Assembly (NCBI RefSeq): GCF_049472675.1
Contig: NZ_JAPNXM010000002.1
Span: forward strand, 62,001 to 126,000
Origin: Deferribacter thermophilus
Lineage (GTDB): Bacteria; Chrysiogenota; Deferribacteres; Deferribacterales; Deferribacteraceae
Length of the DNA: 64,000 nt
Direction of reading: 5' to 3'
Within the stretch, counting starts at the first letter, position 1; each line of letters starts with the position of its first letter. Below are positions 58,399 through 64,000 of this stretch, one piece after another. The notes beneath the pieces were generated by a model. It had not been told where the DNA came from. It did not search any database and was given only the letters and a program-made list of their open reading frames with translations. Made by a program: the position numbers and the translations under genes.

Positions 58399-59673
58399 AT
58401 GAGTAATAAAACACTATTCTATTATATATTATCTGGACATGATTACTATAAAATAATAAAAAGAAAAGACCGTAAAGTTGCGTTTAAAAAAATAGTGGAT
58501 AATGAAATAGAGTTCTTTTTTAATAAGAGGGTATATAGGAACGAATCTTGGTTTTTAAGATATTTGAAAATATTGTATATTATTTTTGTAATTAATCTTT
58601 TAGCTAGAAAGTATGAAAAAATAATTTCACGATATCTTTGTATATATGATACGAATTATTCCCCATTTTTTTTCGCAACTCTAAATGCCTTAAAAGCCTA
58701 CAATAAAAATAGAAAGTTTTTCCAAATAAATTTTAATAGAGATGTATTTATAAACGACCTGATCGTAGAGGCATCAAACAGAGTAGAAGAATATTGCAAA
58801 ACCTTTAAATGTACTTTGGAGTATAATAACTTTTGTCAGGGGAATACACCAATAGGTATTGAATTGGAATTTTCAAATGTTGGGCATAGAGCTGGAAAGC
58901 TTTTTGTGAATTCGACACATGATCCATTAATGAATTTTTCAAAATATCAATACTACCATTTATTAAAATTTATGTGGAGATTTGGAGCGTATATAGATGC
59001 AGAAATACCTCTAAAGCAGTTTGTAAAAAAGGGTGGTTTTTTAGAATATACTTTTACGAAACATGATTCTCTTTTTCAAAGTTCAACACCGCTTACAAAT
59101 TCTCCCCAAATTGCTGCTTGGTTAATTAATGAATCTGTTAAATTTACGCCTATAAAACCTCATAGTTTACATGTAACATTGCAGCTTACAGAAAAAACGA
59201 AGAAAAAACCATTTATAACAAAAGACGCTATAAAGTTTTTACTTTTATGTACTGGTGATTTTAAAAAAATTGATGATAAAGTAATTGAAACCAGGATGAT
59301 AGAAAAAAATATGAAAGATTTAGTAGCCTCAAGAAAGAGAAAAAATAGATATGGATTTGTGGATACAGTAGAGTTTACTCACATGAGATTATCAAGAAAA
59401 TTTGTAAAAGAAGATTTATATGAAGCTGCTTTAAATATTTTTATAGCTTATAAAAACTTGTTTAAATTTGACGATATTTTGCCATTTAACAATGAGATTT
59501 TAAAATGGGGAGAGAATGTAAAAATAAATGATATTGATATTAATAAATGGTTAGATCTTTTAGAATATGGCTTGGGGTGTGAAACATCATTGCCAGTTTT
59601 ATATAGAAGAAATATATTAGAGAAAATAAAAAGTGTAGTTATAAAAAATTTGGAGTTTATTAATAATGGTTAG
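58399..59673 (+). CDS. Putative GS-fold amidoligase
   Basis: A 424-residue protein that I do not recognise by overall sequence. The motif TPIGIELEFSNVGHRAG (GIELEF at 153-158) matches the GxExE core of the amidoligase family with a glutamine-synthetase/carboxylate-amine ligase fold. A later HSLHVTLQL (His 255 and 258) fits the metal/ATP-site histidine strand, and basic clusters near 300-335 may hold the ATP-binding arginines. Such enzymes join a carboxyl to an amine. The next gene, overlapping by 8 bp, is a gamma-glutamylcyclotransferase-like protein, an association described for this family. The substrate is unknown. An in-frame stop at 58375-58377 fixes the start near 58399. Confidence 0.55.
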   Translation: MSNKTLFYYILSGHDYYKIIKRKDRKVAFKKIVDNEIEFFFNKRVYRNESWFLRYLKILYIIFVINLLARKYEKIISRYLCIYDTNYSPFFFATLNALKAYNKNRKFFQINFNRDVFINDLIVEASNRVEEYCKTFKCTLEYNNFCQGNTPIGIELEFSNVGHRAGKLFVNSTHDPLMNFSKYQYYHLLKFMWRFGAYIDAEIPLKQFVKKGGFLEYTFTKHDSLFQSSTPLTNSPQIAAWLINESVKFTPIKPHSLHVTLQLTEKTKKKPFITKDAIKFLLLCTGDFKKIDDKVIETRMIEKNMKDLVASRKRKNRYGFVDTVEFTHMRLSRKFVKEDLYEAALNIFIAYKNLFKFDDILPFNNEILKWGENVKINDIDINKWLDLLEYGLGCETSLPVLYRRNILEKIKSVVIKNLEFINNG

Positions 59674-60166
59674 AGATGATTACCATAAAATTTTTGTTTA
59701 TGGGACTTTGATGAAAGGGTTTGAAGGATTTGAAAAATATATGAAAGATGCAGAATTTATTGCTGAGGGGTGTATTAAAGGTAGTTTGTATCTCACAAAC
59801 TCTGGATATCCAATAGCAGTTCTTGATGGAAAAGCTAATAATATAAAAGGTGAAGTTTATAAAGTCAGTGAGAAAACATTAAATGAGATAAGAAGGTATG
59901 AGGGTACAGAAAGTGCTTTAACATATTATACAGAAAAGATTGTTAAAGTTGATGTGAATAATGATTTTATGTATGCACATTGTTTTGTAGCTCATCCATT
60001 TTTTATTCCAATAATTAAAATGACATGTAAAAATATTAGCAGATATGATTGGAAGCAGATGAATAATAGTTTACCTTTTCATATCAAATACAAGAGAAAA
60101 ATTATTTTTACGCTTTTTCTTCTAATAAACATTTTATTGATTATTGAGTATATAATAAAAAGATAA
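59666..60166 (+). CDS. Gamma-glutamylcyclotransferase (AIG2/GGCT)-like protein with C-terminal membrane anchor
   Basis: A 166-residue protein. The GGCT fold shows the substrate loop FVYGTLMKG (about 10-18), GYPIAVLDG, GEVYKVSEKTLNEI and the catalytic glutamate position E79 in RRYEG. These enzymes release 5-oxoproline from gamma-glutamyl amides. Unusually, a hydrophobic C-terminal helix (about 147-164, TLFLLINILLIIEYII) would anchor it in the membrane. It overlaps the amidoligase-like gene by 8 bp, so the two are co-translated and may make and break the same gamma-glutamyl-type bond. Confidence 0.72.
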   Translation: MVRDDYHKIFVYGTLMKGFEGFEKYMKDAEFIAEGCIKGSLYLTNSGYPIAVLDGKANNIKGEVYKVSEKTLNEIRRYEGTESALTYYTEKIVKVDVNNDFMYAHCFVAHPFFIPIIKMTCKNISRYDWKQMNNSLPFHIKYKRKIIFTLFLLINILLIIEYIIKR

Positions 60167-60189
60167 GAGAGGTGCTAAGCACCTCTCTT
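60165..60189. terminator. Strong hairpin between convergent genes
   Basis: AAGAGAGGTGC (60165-60175) pairs perfectly with GCACCTCTCTT (60179-60189) around TAA. A T-rich tract follows on the minus strand, so it suits termination of the leftward Cys-tailed gene; the rightward side has A residues instead of T but could share the hairpin. Confidence 0.75.
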
Positions 60190-60197
60190 AAAAATTA

Positions 60198-60458
60198 TTA
60201 AAATTCGATATCACAACCACCAGAGCAGGTTGAACAACCATGAGATTTACATGAAAGATCATTAATATAGATTTCTAACCATTTAAAAAATTCTGTATTT
60301 AGCCATCTTTTTTCATCATCACTTAGCAAGTTGAAATTTTTGTCAAACTGTGCTTTCACATTTTCCAAATTATCTAACTCTTCTGCTCCTAATTCTTCAC
60401 TAAAGTCTTCAATGATGGTTATTTCTTTTTTTAGTTCTAATAGGGCTTCTTTGTTCAT
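60198..60458 (-). CDS. Small protein with a C-terminal cysteine cluster, unknown function
   Basis: An 86-residue acidic, helical protein ending in CKSHGCSTCSGGCDIEF, four cysteines spaced C-x4-C-x2-C-x3-C with a nearby His. The tail looks like a metal or iron-sulfur site. ATG at 60458 follows GGAGAAG. It has its own promoter with a palindrome over the -10 box. I recognise no family; a metal-handling role is only a guess from the tail and the regulation. Confidence 0.6.
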   Translation of the reverse strand: MNKEALLELKKEITIIEDFSEELGAEELDNLENVKAQFDKNFNLLSDDEKRWLNTEFFKWLEIYINDLSCKSHGCSTCSGGCDIEF

Positions 60459-60482
60459 TTTCTTCTCCTAATTTTATAATAG

Positions 60483-60514
60483 GACTAATATAGTCTGATT
60501 TAGTTTTTAGTCAA
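60483..60514 (-). promoter_or_regulatory. Promoter of the Cys-tailed gene with palindrome over the -10
   Basis: On the minus strand: TTGACT (60514-60509), 16 nt, TATATT (60492-60487). The perfect palindrome GACTA-ATA-TAGTC (60483-60495) overlaps the -10, suggesting repression. Confidence 0.55.
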
Positions 60515-60534
60515 GTTAAATAGGGTTTTAAAGA

Positions 60535-61311
60535 TTAATTGTTTTTATTTTTCGATTCACCCCAAAGTTTTTCTAATTCTTCTAATGTTACATTTTCAGG
60601 TTTTAGACCTTTTGCAGAAAGCCTGTTTTCAATGTATCTAAACCTTTCTACAAATCTATTGTTTGCTTTACGCAAGGCTTCATCGGCATTTATATTTAAA
60701 AATCGCGATAAGTTAATCAATGCAAAAATTAGATCCCCTAATTCATGTTCTATATCAGAAATATCTCCAGTTTTTATAGCTTCTTTCAGTTCGTTGTATT
60801 CTTCTTCTACTTTTAACATACATTCTTCAGAGTTTTGCCAGTCAAAGCCTACTTTTTTAGCTCTTTCTTGAAGTTTATAGCTTTTTATGATTGAAGGCAA
60901 TTTTGATGGGATTCCATCAAATATTGATTCATTTTTATTTTTTTTCTCATCTTTCTTTATTTTTTCCCAATTTACCATAACTTCTTTTGAACTATTTACA
61001 GTTTGATTTCCAAAAACATGGGGGTGTCTCCTAATCAGTTTTTCTGAAATAGTTTGTATAACATCGTTTAGTGTGAAAAGGTTTTCCTCTTCAGCAATTA
61101 TTGAATGAAAAAGAATATGTAATAAGAGATCGCCAAGTTCCTCTTTTATATTTTCAATATCTTTTCTATCTAATGCGTCTATTAATTCAAAAGTTTCTTC
61201 AATTACATAATCTTTTAGTGAGTAAAGGTTTTGCTCTCTATCCCATGGGCATCCATCGGGTGCTCTTAATTTTTTTACAATATTTACTAAATTCCTAAAT
61301 CTCTTCTCCAT
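60535..61311 (-). CDS. mazG: Nucleoside triphosphate pyrophosphohydrolase MazG
   Basis: Hydrolyses (d)NTPs to NMPs and pyrophosphate, with roles in nucleotide pool cleaning and stress. It has 258 residues from ATG 61311, which has GGAG 6 nt upstream; an ATG at 61323 lacks a site. Two MazG domains are present: LRAPDGCPWDREQNLYSL and YVIEETFELIDALD in the first, with ELGDLLLHILFHS; then EEYNELKEAIK and ELGDLIFALINLSRF in the second. The metal-binding ExxE and ExxD patterns are intact. Confidence 0.94.
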   Translation of the reverse strand: MEKRFRNLVNIVKKLRAPDGCPWDREQNLYSLKDYVIEETFELIDALDRKDIENIKEELGDLLLHILFHSIIAEEENLFTLNDVIQTISEKLIRRHPHVFGNQTVNSSKEVMVNWEKIKKDEKKNKNESIFDGIPSKLPSIIKSYKLQERAKKVGFDWQNSEECMLKVEEEYNELKEAIKTGDISDIEHELGDLIFALINLSRFLNINADEALRKANNRFVERFRYIENRLSAKGLKPENVTLEELEKLWGESKNKNN

Positions 61312-61359
61312 GTATAACTCCATTTATTTTCTTTTTATTTTATTTATCTCAATTTGTGA

Positions 61360-61365
61360 TATAAT
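61360..61365 (+). promoter_or_regulatory. Extended -10 before the universal stress protein gene
   Basis: TGATATAAT: a perfect TATAAT at 61360-61365 with upstream TG. No good -35 is seen, as is common for extended -10 promoters. The start codon is 25 nt downstream. Confidence 0.5.
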
Positions 61366-61389
61366 ACAATAAAGTAATGGAGGTGATGT

Positions 61390-61857
61390 ATGGTAAAAAT
61401 TAATAAAATTCTCTGCCCAGTAGATTTTTCTGAAACATCTAAATATGCATTATCGTATGCTATTGATTTTGCAAAAGTCTTTAATGCTGAGTTAGAACTA
61501 TTTCATGTTATTTTTGATGAGACTCAAATTGTTGCATTTTATTTACCACAGGTTACTTTTCAAAATTTTGACAAAGAGCTTGAAGAGGCAGCTAAAAAGG
61601 AGATGGAGAAATTGATAGAAGAGTTTGATGAGCTAAATAATGTAAAATATAATATTAAGTATGCAAAAGGAACACCATTTCTAGAAATTATAAATGAGGC
61701 AAAAGAAGGTGGATTTGATATGATTGTTATTGGAACACACGGCAGAACAGGATTAGAACATGTCTTATTTGGTTCTACTGCAGAAAAGGTTGTTAGAAAA
61801 GCTCCTTGCCCTGTATTTTCAGTGAGGTTAAAAGGGTATAAATTCAAGATGCCATAA
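61390..61857 (+). CDS. Universal stress protein (UspA family)
   Basis: A 155-residue single USP domain. It opens INKILCPVDFSETSKYALSYA and has the ATP-binding loop VIGTHGRTGLEHVLFGSTAEKVV followed by KAPCPVFSV. The GTHGRxG-9x-GS pattern indicates an ATP-binding member. GGAGGTGA precedes the ATG. It is transcribed away from mazG and ends before the tRNA promoter. Physiological role not predictable. Confidence 0.93.
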   Translation: MVKINKILCPVDFSETSKYALSYAIDFAKVFNAELELFHVIFDETQIVAFYLPQVTFQNFDKELEEAAKKEMEKLIEEFDELNNVKYNIKYAKGTPFLEIINEAKEGGFDMIVIGTHGRTGLEHVLFGSTAEKVVRKAPCPVFSVRLKGYKFKMP

Positions 61858-61883
61858 AAATTTTTAATTATTTACAAAAAAAC

Positions 61884-61910
61884 TTGACAAGTTGAATAAA
61901 TTTATATAGT
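61884..61910 (+). promoter_or_regulatory. Promoter of the tRNA-Thr-Tyr-Gly cluster
   Basis: TTGACA at 61884-61889 and TATAGT at 61905-61910, spacer 15 nt, which is short. The first tRNA begins 22 nt further on. Confidence 0.6.
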
Positions 61911-61931
61911 ATCCTCATCCGCTAAAAGAAA

Positions 61932-62004
61932 GCTGGCGTAGCTCAATCGGTAGAGCAGCTGACTTGTAATCAGCAGGTTGGGGGTTCAAGTCCCTTCGCC
62001 AGCT
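61932..62004 (+). tRNA. tRNA-Thr (anticodon TGT)
   Basis: Acceptor GCTGGCG/CGCCAGC, discriminator T, no CCA encoded. Anticodon stem GCTGA/TCAGC with loop CTTGTAA gives TGT. Confidence 0.97.
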
Positions 62005-62018
62005 TTTTTTAAATCTGA

Positions 62019-62101
62019 GGGGAGATACCCAAGCGGCCAAAGGGGGCAGACTGTAAATCTGCTGGCGTTTGCCTTCGGAGGTTCGAATCCTCCTCTCCCC
62101 A
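62019..62101 (+). tRNA. tRNA-Tyr (anticodon GTA)
   Basis: Acceptor GGGGAGA/TCTCCCC, discriminator A. Anticodon stem GCAGA/TCTGC with loop CTGTAAA gives GTA. The long variable arm expected for tRNA-Tyr is present, 83 nt in all. Confidence 0.97.
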
Positions 62102-62107
62102 TGTTAA

Positions 62108-62181
62108 GCGGGTGTAGCTCAGCTGGCTAGAGCATCAGCCTTCCAAGCTGAGGGTCGCGGGTTCAAATCCCGTCGCCCGCT
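62108..62181 (+). tRNA. tRNA-Gly (anticodon TCC)
   Basis: Acceptor GCGGGTG/CGCCCGC (one T-G), discriminator T. Anticodon stem TCAGC/GCTGA with loop CTTCCAA gives TCC. Confidence 0.97.
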
Positions 62182-62202
62182 TTAAATATGGATTTTAAAG
62201 AG

Positions 62203-62238
62203 GGCGAAGTGCGTAGTGTCTTCGCCTGATTTTTTTGT
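62203..62238 (+). terminator. Terminator or attenuator between tRNA-Gly and tRNA-Thr(GGT)
   Basis: GGCGAAG (62203-62209) pairs with CTTCGCC (62220-62226) and is followed by TGA and a seven-T run. It separates the first three tRNAs from tRNA-Thr(GGT)-tuf. No clear promoter is seen in the 12 nt left before the next tRNA, so partial read-through probably drives tuf. Confidence 0.75.
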
Positions 62239-62250
62239 ATAAAAAGTTTT

Positions 62251-62324
<74 letters not shown>

Positions 62325-62348
62325 TTTAAAGACGTTGGAGGGAGAACG

Positions 62349-63539
62349 ATGGCAAAGGCGAAGTTCGAGAGGAAGAAACCTCATGTAAACGTAGGGACAA
62401 TAGGTCATGTTGACCACGGTAAGACAACATTAACAGCGGCAATCACAAGGGTATTATCAACAAAAGGGTTAGCAGAGTTTACTGCGTATGATAATATTGA
62501 CAAGGCACCAGAAGAGAGGGAAAGAGGTATTACTATTGCTACAGCGCATGTTGAGTATGAGAGTGAGACAAGGCATTATGCACATGTAGACTGTCCAGGT
62601 CACGCTGACTATGTAAAGAACATGATTACAGGTGCTGCACAGATGGATGGAGCTATATTGGTTGTTAGCGCAGCAGATGGTCCAATGCCACAGACAAGGG
62701 AGCATATACTTTTGGCAAGGCAGGTAGGAGTACCATATATTGTAGTGTTTATGAATAAGGTAGATATGGTAGATGATGAGGAGTTGTTAGAGTTAGTTGA
62801 GTTAGAGGTAAGGGATTTATTGAATACATATGAGTTTCCAGGTGATGAGGTACCAGTGATCAAGGGTAGTGCATTGAAGGCATTGGAGAATCCAGAGGAT
62901 GAGCAGTGGACTAAGCCTATATGGGATTTGATAGCAGCTATGGATGAGTTTATTCCGTTGCCAGAGAGGGATATAGATAAGCCATTTTTGATGCCGATAG
63001 AGGATGTATTTAGTATATCAGGTAGAGGTACAGTGGTAACAGGTAGAGTGGAGAGGGGTAAGGTTAAGGTAGGTGATGAGGTAGAGATAGTAGGTTTGAG
63101 AGAGACACAGAAGACAGTGGTGACAGGGGTAGAGATGTTCCGTAAGATATTGGATGAGGGTGTAGCAGGGGACAATATAGGTGTGTTATTAAGAGGTATC
63201 AAGAAGGACGAGGTAGAGCGTGGTCAGGTATTGGCTGCACCAGGGAGTATAACACCACATAGGAAGTTTAAGTGTGAGGCATATATATTGACGAAGGAAG
63301 AAGGTGGTAGACATACCCCATTTTTCAGTGGGTATAGGCCACAGTTTTACTTTAGGACAACAGATGTTACAGGAGTGATAACATTACCAGAGGGAGTAGA
63401 GATGGTAATGCCAGGTGACAACATCAGCTGTGAAGTAGAGTTAATACAGCCTATAGCGATGGAGCAAGGGTTGAGATTTGCGATTAGGGAAGGTGGTAGG
63501 ACAGTAGGTGCTGGTGTTGTAACAGAAATTATTGAATAG
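62349..63539 (+). CDS. tuf: Translation elongation factor Tu
   Basis: GTPase that delivers aminoacyl-tRNA to the ribosome, 396 residues from ATG 62349 with GGAGGGAG upstream; the open frame to 62283 runs back through the tRNA. Motifs: GHVDHGKTT (G1), the switch I RGITI, DCPGHADYV (G3), MNKVDMVD (G4), GSALKALE (G5) and domains 2 and 3 to GGRTVGAGVV. Codon use differs from the rest of the window, with Glu almost always GAG. The tRNA-tuf-rpmG-tRNA-Trp-secE-nusG order is classical. Confidence 0.98.
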   Translation: MAKAKFERKKPHVNVGTIGHVDHGKTTLTAAITRVLSTKGLAEFTAYDNIDKAPEERERGITIATAHVEYESETRHYAHVDCPGHADYVKNMITGAAQMDGAILVVSAADGPMPQTREHILLARQVGVPYIVVFMNKVDMVDDEELLELVELEVRDLLNTYEFPGDEVPVIKGSALKALENPEDEQWTKPIWDLIAAMDEFIPLPERDIDKPFLMPIEDVFSISGRGTVVTGRVERGKVKVGDEVEIVGLRETQKTVVTGVEMFRKILDEGVAGDNIGVLLRGIKKDEVERGQVLAAPGSITPHRKFKCEAYILTKEEGGRHTPFFSGYRPQFYFRTTDVTGVITLPEGVEMVMPGDNISCEVELIQPIAMEQGLRFAIREGGRTVGAGVVTEIIE

Positions 63540-63552
63540 AGGTTAATGGAAT

Positions 63553-63702
63553 ATGAGAGAAATTATAAGACTTGCATGTACTGAATGTAAAAATAGGAAC
63601 TATACTACAACAAAAAATAAAAAAACGATGCAGGGGAAATTAGAGCTAAAGAAATATTGTAAACATTGCAATAAGCATACTCTTCATAGAGAAAGTAAAT
63701 AA
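63553..63702 (+). CDS. rpmG: 50S ribosomal protein L33
   Basis: A 49-residue ribosomal protein. MREIIRLACTECKNRNY opens the zinc-binding form, with CTEC and a second pair in YCKHCNKHTLHRESK. It lies 13 nt after tuf and 3 nt before tRNA-Trp, the expected place. The four cysteines show the zinc-containing (C+) version. Confidence 0.96.
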   Translation: MREIIRLACTECKNRNYTTTKNKKTMQGKLELKKYCKHCNKHTLHRESK

Positions 63703-63705
63703 AGC

Positions 63706-63781
63706 AGGCCAGTAGCTCAATTGGCAGAGCACCGGTCTCCAAAACCGGGGGCTGGGGGTTCGAGTCCCTCCTGGCCTGCCA
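63706..63781 (+). tRNA. tRNA-Trp (anticodon CCA)
   Basis: Acceptor AGGCCAG/CTGGCCT, discriminator G, CCA encoded. Anticodon stem CCGGT/ACCGG with loop CTCCAAA gives CCA. It lies between rpmG and secE. Confidence 0.97.
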
Positions 63782-63801
63782 TTATCTCATAGAGGTTAGC
63801 T

Positions 63802-63984
63802 GTGGAAAAGTTTAAAAGATTTATTGAAGAGGTAAAAGAAGAATTAAAAAAGGTTGTTTGGCCTACAAGGGATCAAACTATTCAAACTACTATTGTTGTT
63901 ATAGTTATGACTCTGATAGTTTCTGCTTTTCTTGGGATAGTTGATGTTGCGTTATCTAAAATAATTAATTTGATAGTAGGGTAA
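63802..63984 (+). CDS. secE: Preprotein translocase subunit SecE
   Basis: Single-helix SecE that stabilises SecY, 60 residues. GTG 63802 with GAGG at 63792. The conserved cytoplasmic amphipathic part FIEEVKEELKKVVWPTRDQT is followed by the membrane helix (about 28-55). It lies between tRNA-Trp and nusG, as expected. Confidence 0.95.
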   Translation: MEKFKRFIEEVKEELKKVVWPTRDQTIQTTIVVIVMTLIVSAFLGIVDVALSKIINLIVG

Positions 63985-63987
63985 AAA

Positions 63988-64000
63988 ATGGCTAAACAAT
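63988..64000 (+). CDS. nusG: First codons of nusG (cut by the window end)
   Basis: ATG GCT AAA CAA begins 3 nt after the secE stop. The identity as transcription antitermination factor NusG rests on the conserved secE-nusG order, since only four codons are visible. Confidence 0.6.

Noticed and set aside
62609..63202. 197-residue minus-strand ORF opposite tuf
   Set aside because: Low-complexity Ser/Thr/Asn-rich mirror of tuf; no ribosome binding site or known domain.

Overview
The window is chromosomal DNA from an AT-rich, motile, Gram-negative-type bacterium. The evidence is SurA/PpiC-like foldases, a lipoprotein signal, an F-type ATP synthase, a large flagellar and chemotaxis operon, tmRNA/SmpB and RNase J. 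The mix of FlhF/FlhG, CheZ, RNase J and separate b and b' ATP synthase subunits, with very low GC, recalls the Deferribacterota (Deferribacter-like). That placement is an inference from gene content, not a database result. There is no prophage, insertion sequence or obvious genomic island. Almost every gene lies on the + strand.

Region by region. 1-9.5 kb: mfd (5' end outside the window), two parvulin-type foldases, an S4 protein, rlmH behind its own promoter, a DksA-type protein, gpmI, a ComF-type protein and a PAS/coiled-coil protein. 9.5-11.8 kb: gap and pgk. 11.8-17.7 kb: ATP synthase genes b', b, delta, alpha, gamma, beta, epsilon without the a and c subunits. 17.7-20.2 kb: a methyltransferase, a thiamine-binding-like protein, an unlisted four-cysteine small protein, tRNAs Lys-Glu-Val-Asp, smpB and ssrA. 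20.2-20.9 kb: a non-coding region and a four-repeat CRISPR array with no cas genes nearby. 21-27.6 kb: the phosphate regulon (pstS with a frameshift, pstC, pstA, pstB, a small membrane protein, phoU, phoB-like, phoR-like) with two matching Pho-box-like promoters. 27.7-33.9 kb: UbiB-like kinase, RNase J, UppP, FtsK. 33.9-56.1 kb: one very long operon-like run that starts with a dihydroorotate-dehydrogenase-like gene and continues with flagellar export, regulation, switch and chemotaxis genes, mixed with a partner-switching phosphatase/STAS set, a PilZ-like protein and several uncharacterised proteins. 56.1-58.3 kb (minus strand): feoB-feoA. 58.4-60.2 kb: a putative amidoligase plus gamma-glutamylcyclotransferase-like pair. 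60.2-61.9 kb: a Cys-tailed small protein, mazG and a universal stress protein. 61.9-64 kb: tRNAs Thr-Tyr-Gly-Thr, tuf, rpmG, tRNA-Trp, secE and the first codons of nusG.

The most interesting items are: the amidoligase/cyclotransferase pair divergent from feoBA with a predicted leaderless transcript; the degenerate nuclease-like membrane protein and other unknowns inside the chemotaxis operon; the matched TTTACA-N5-TTTACA-N15-(-10) elements before pstS and pstC; homopolymer frameshifts in pstS and in an OmpA-like gene; the cas-less CRISPR array with a decayed repeat and a structured upstream region holding a possible mini-gene; and palindromic operator candidates over the promoters of feoB and the Cys-tailed gene.
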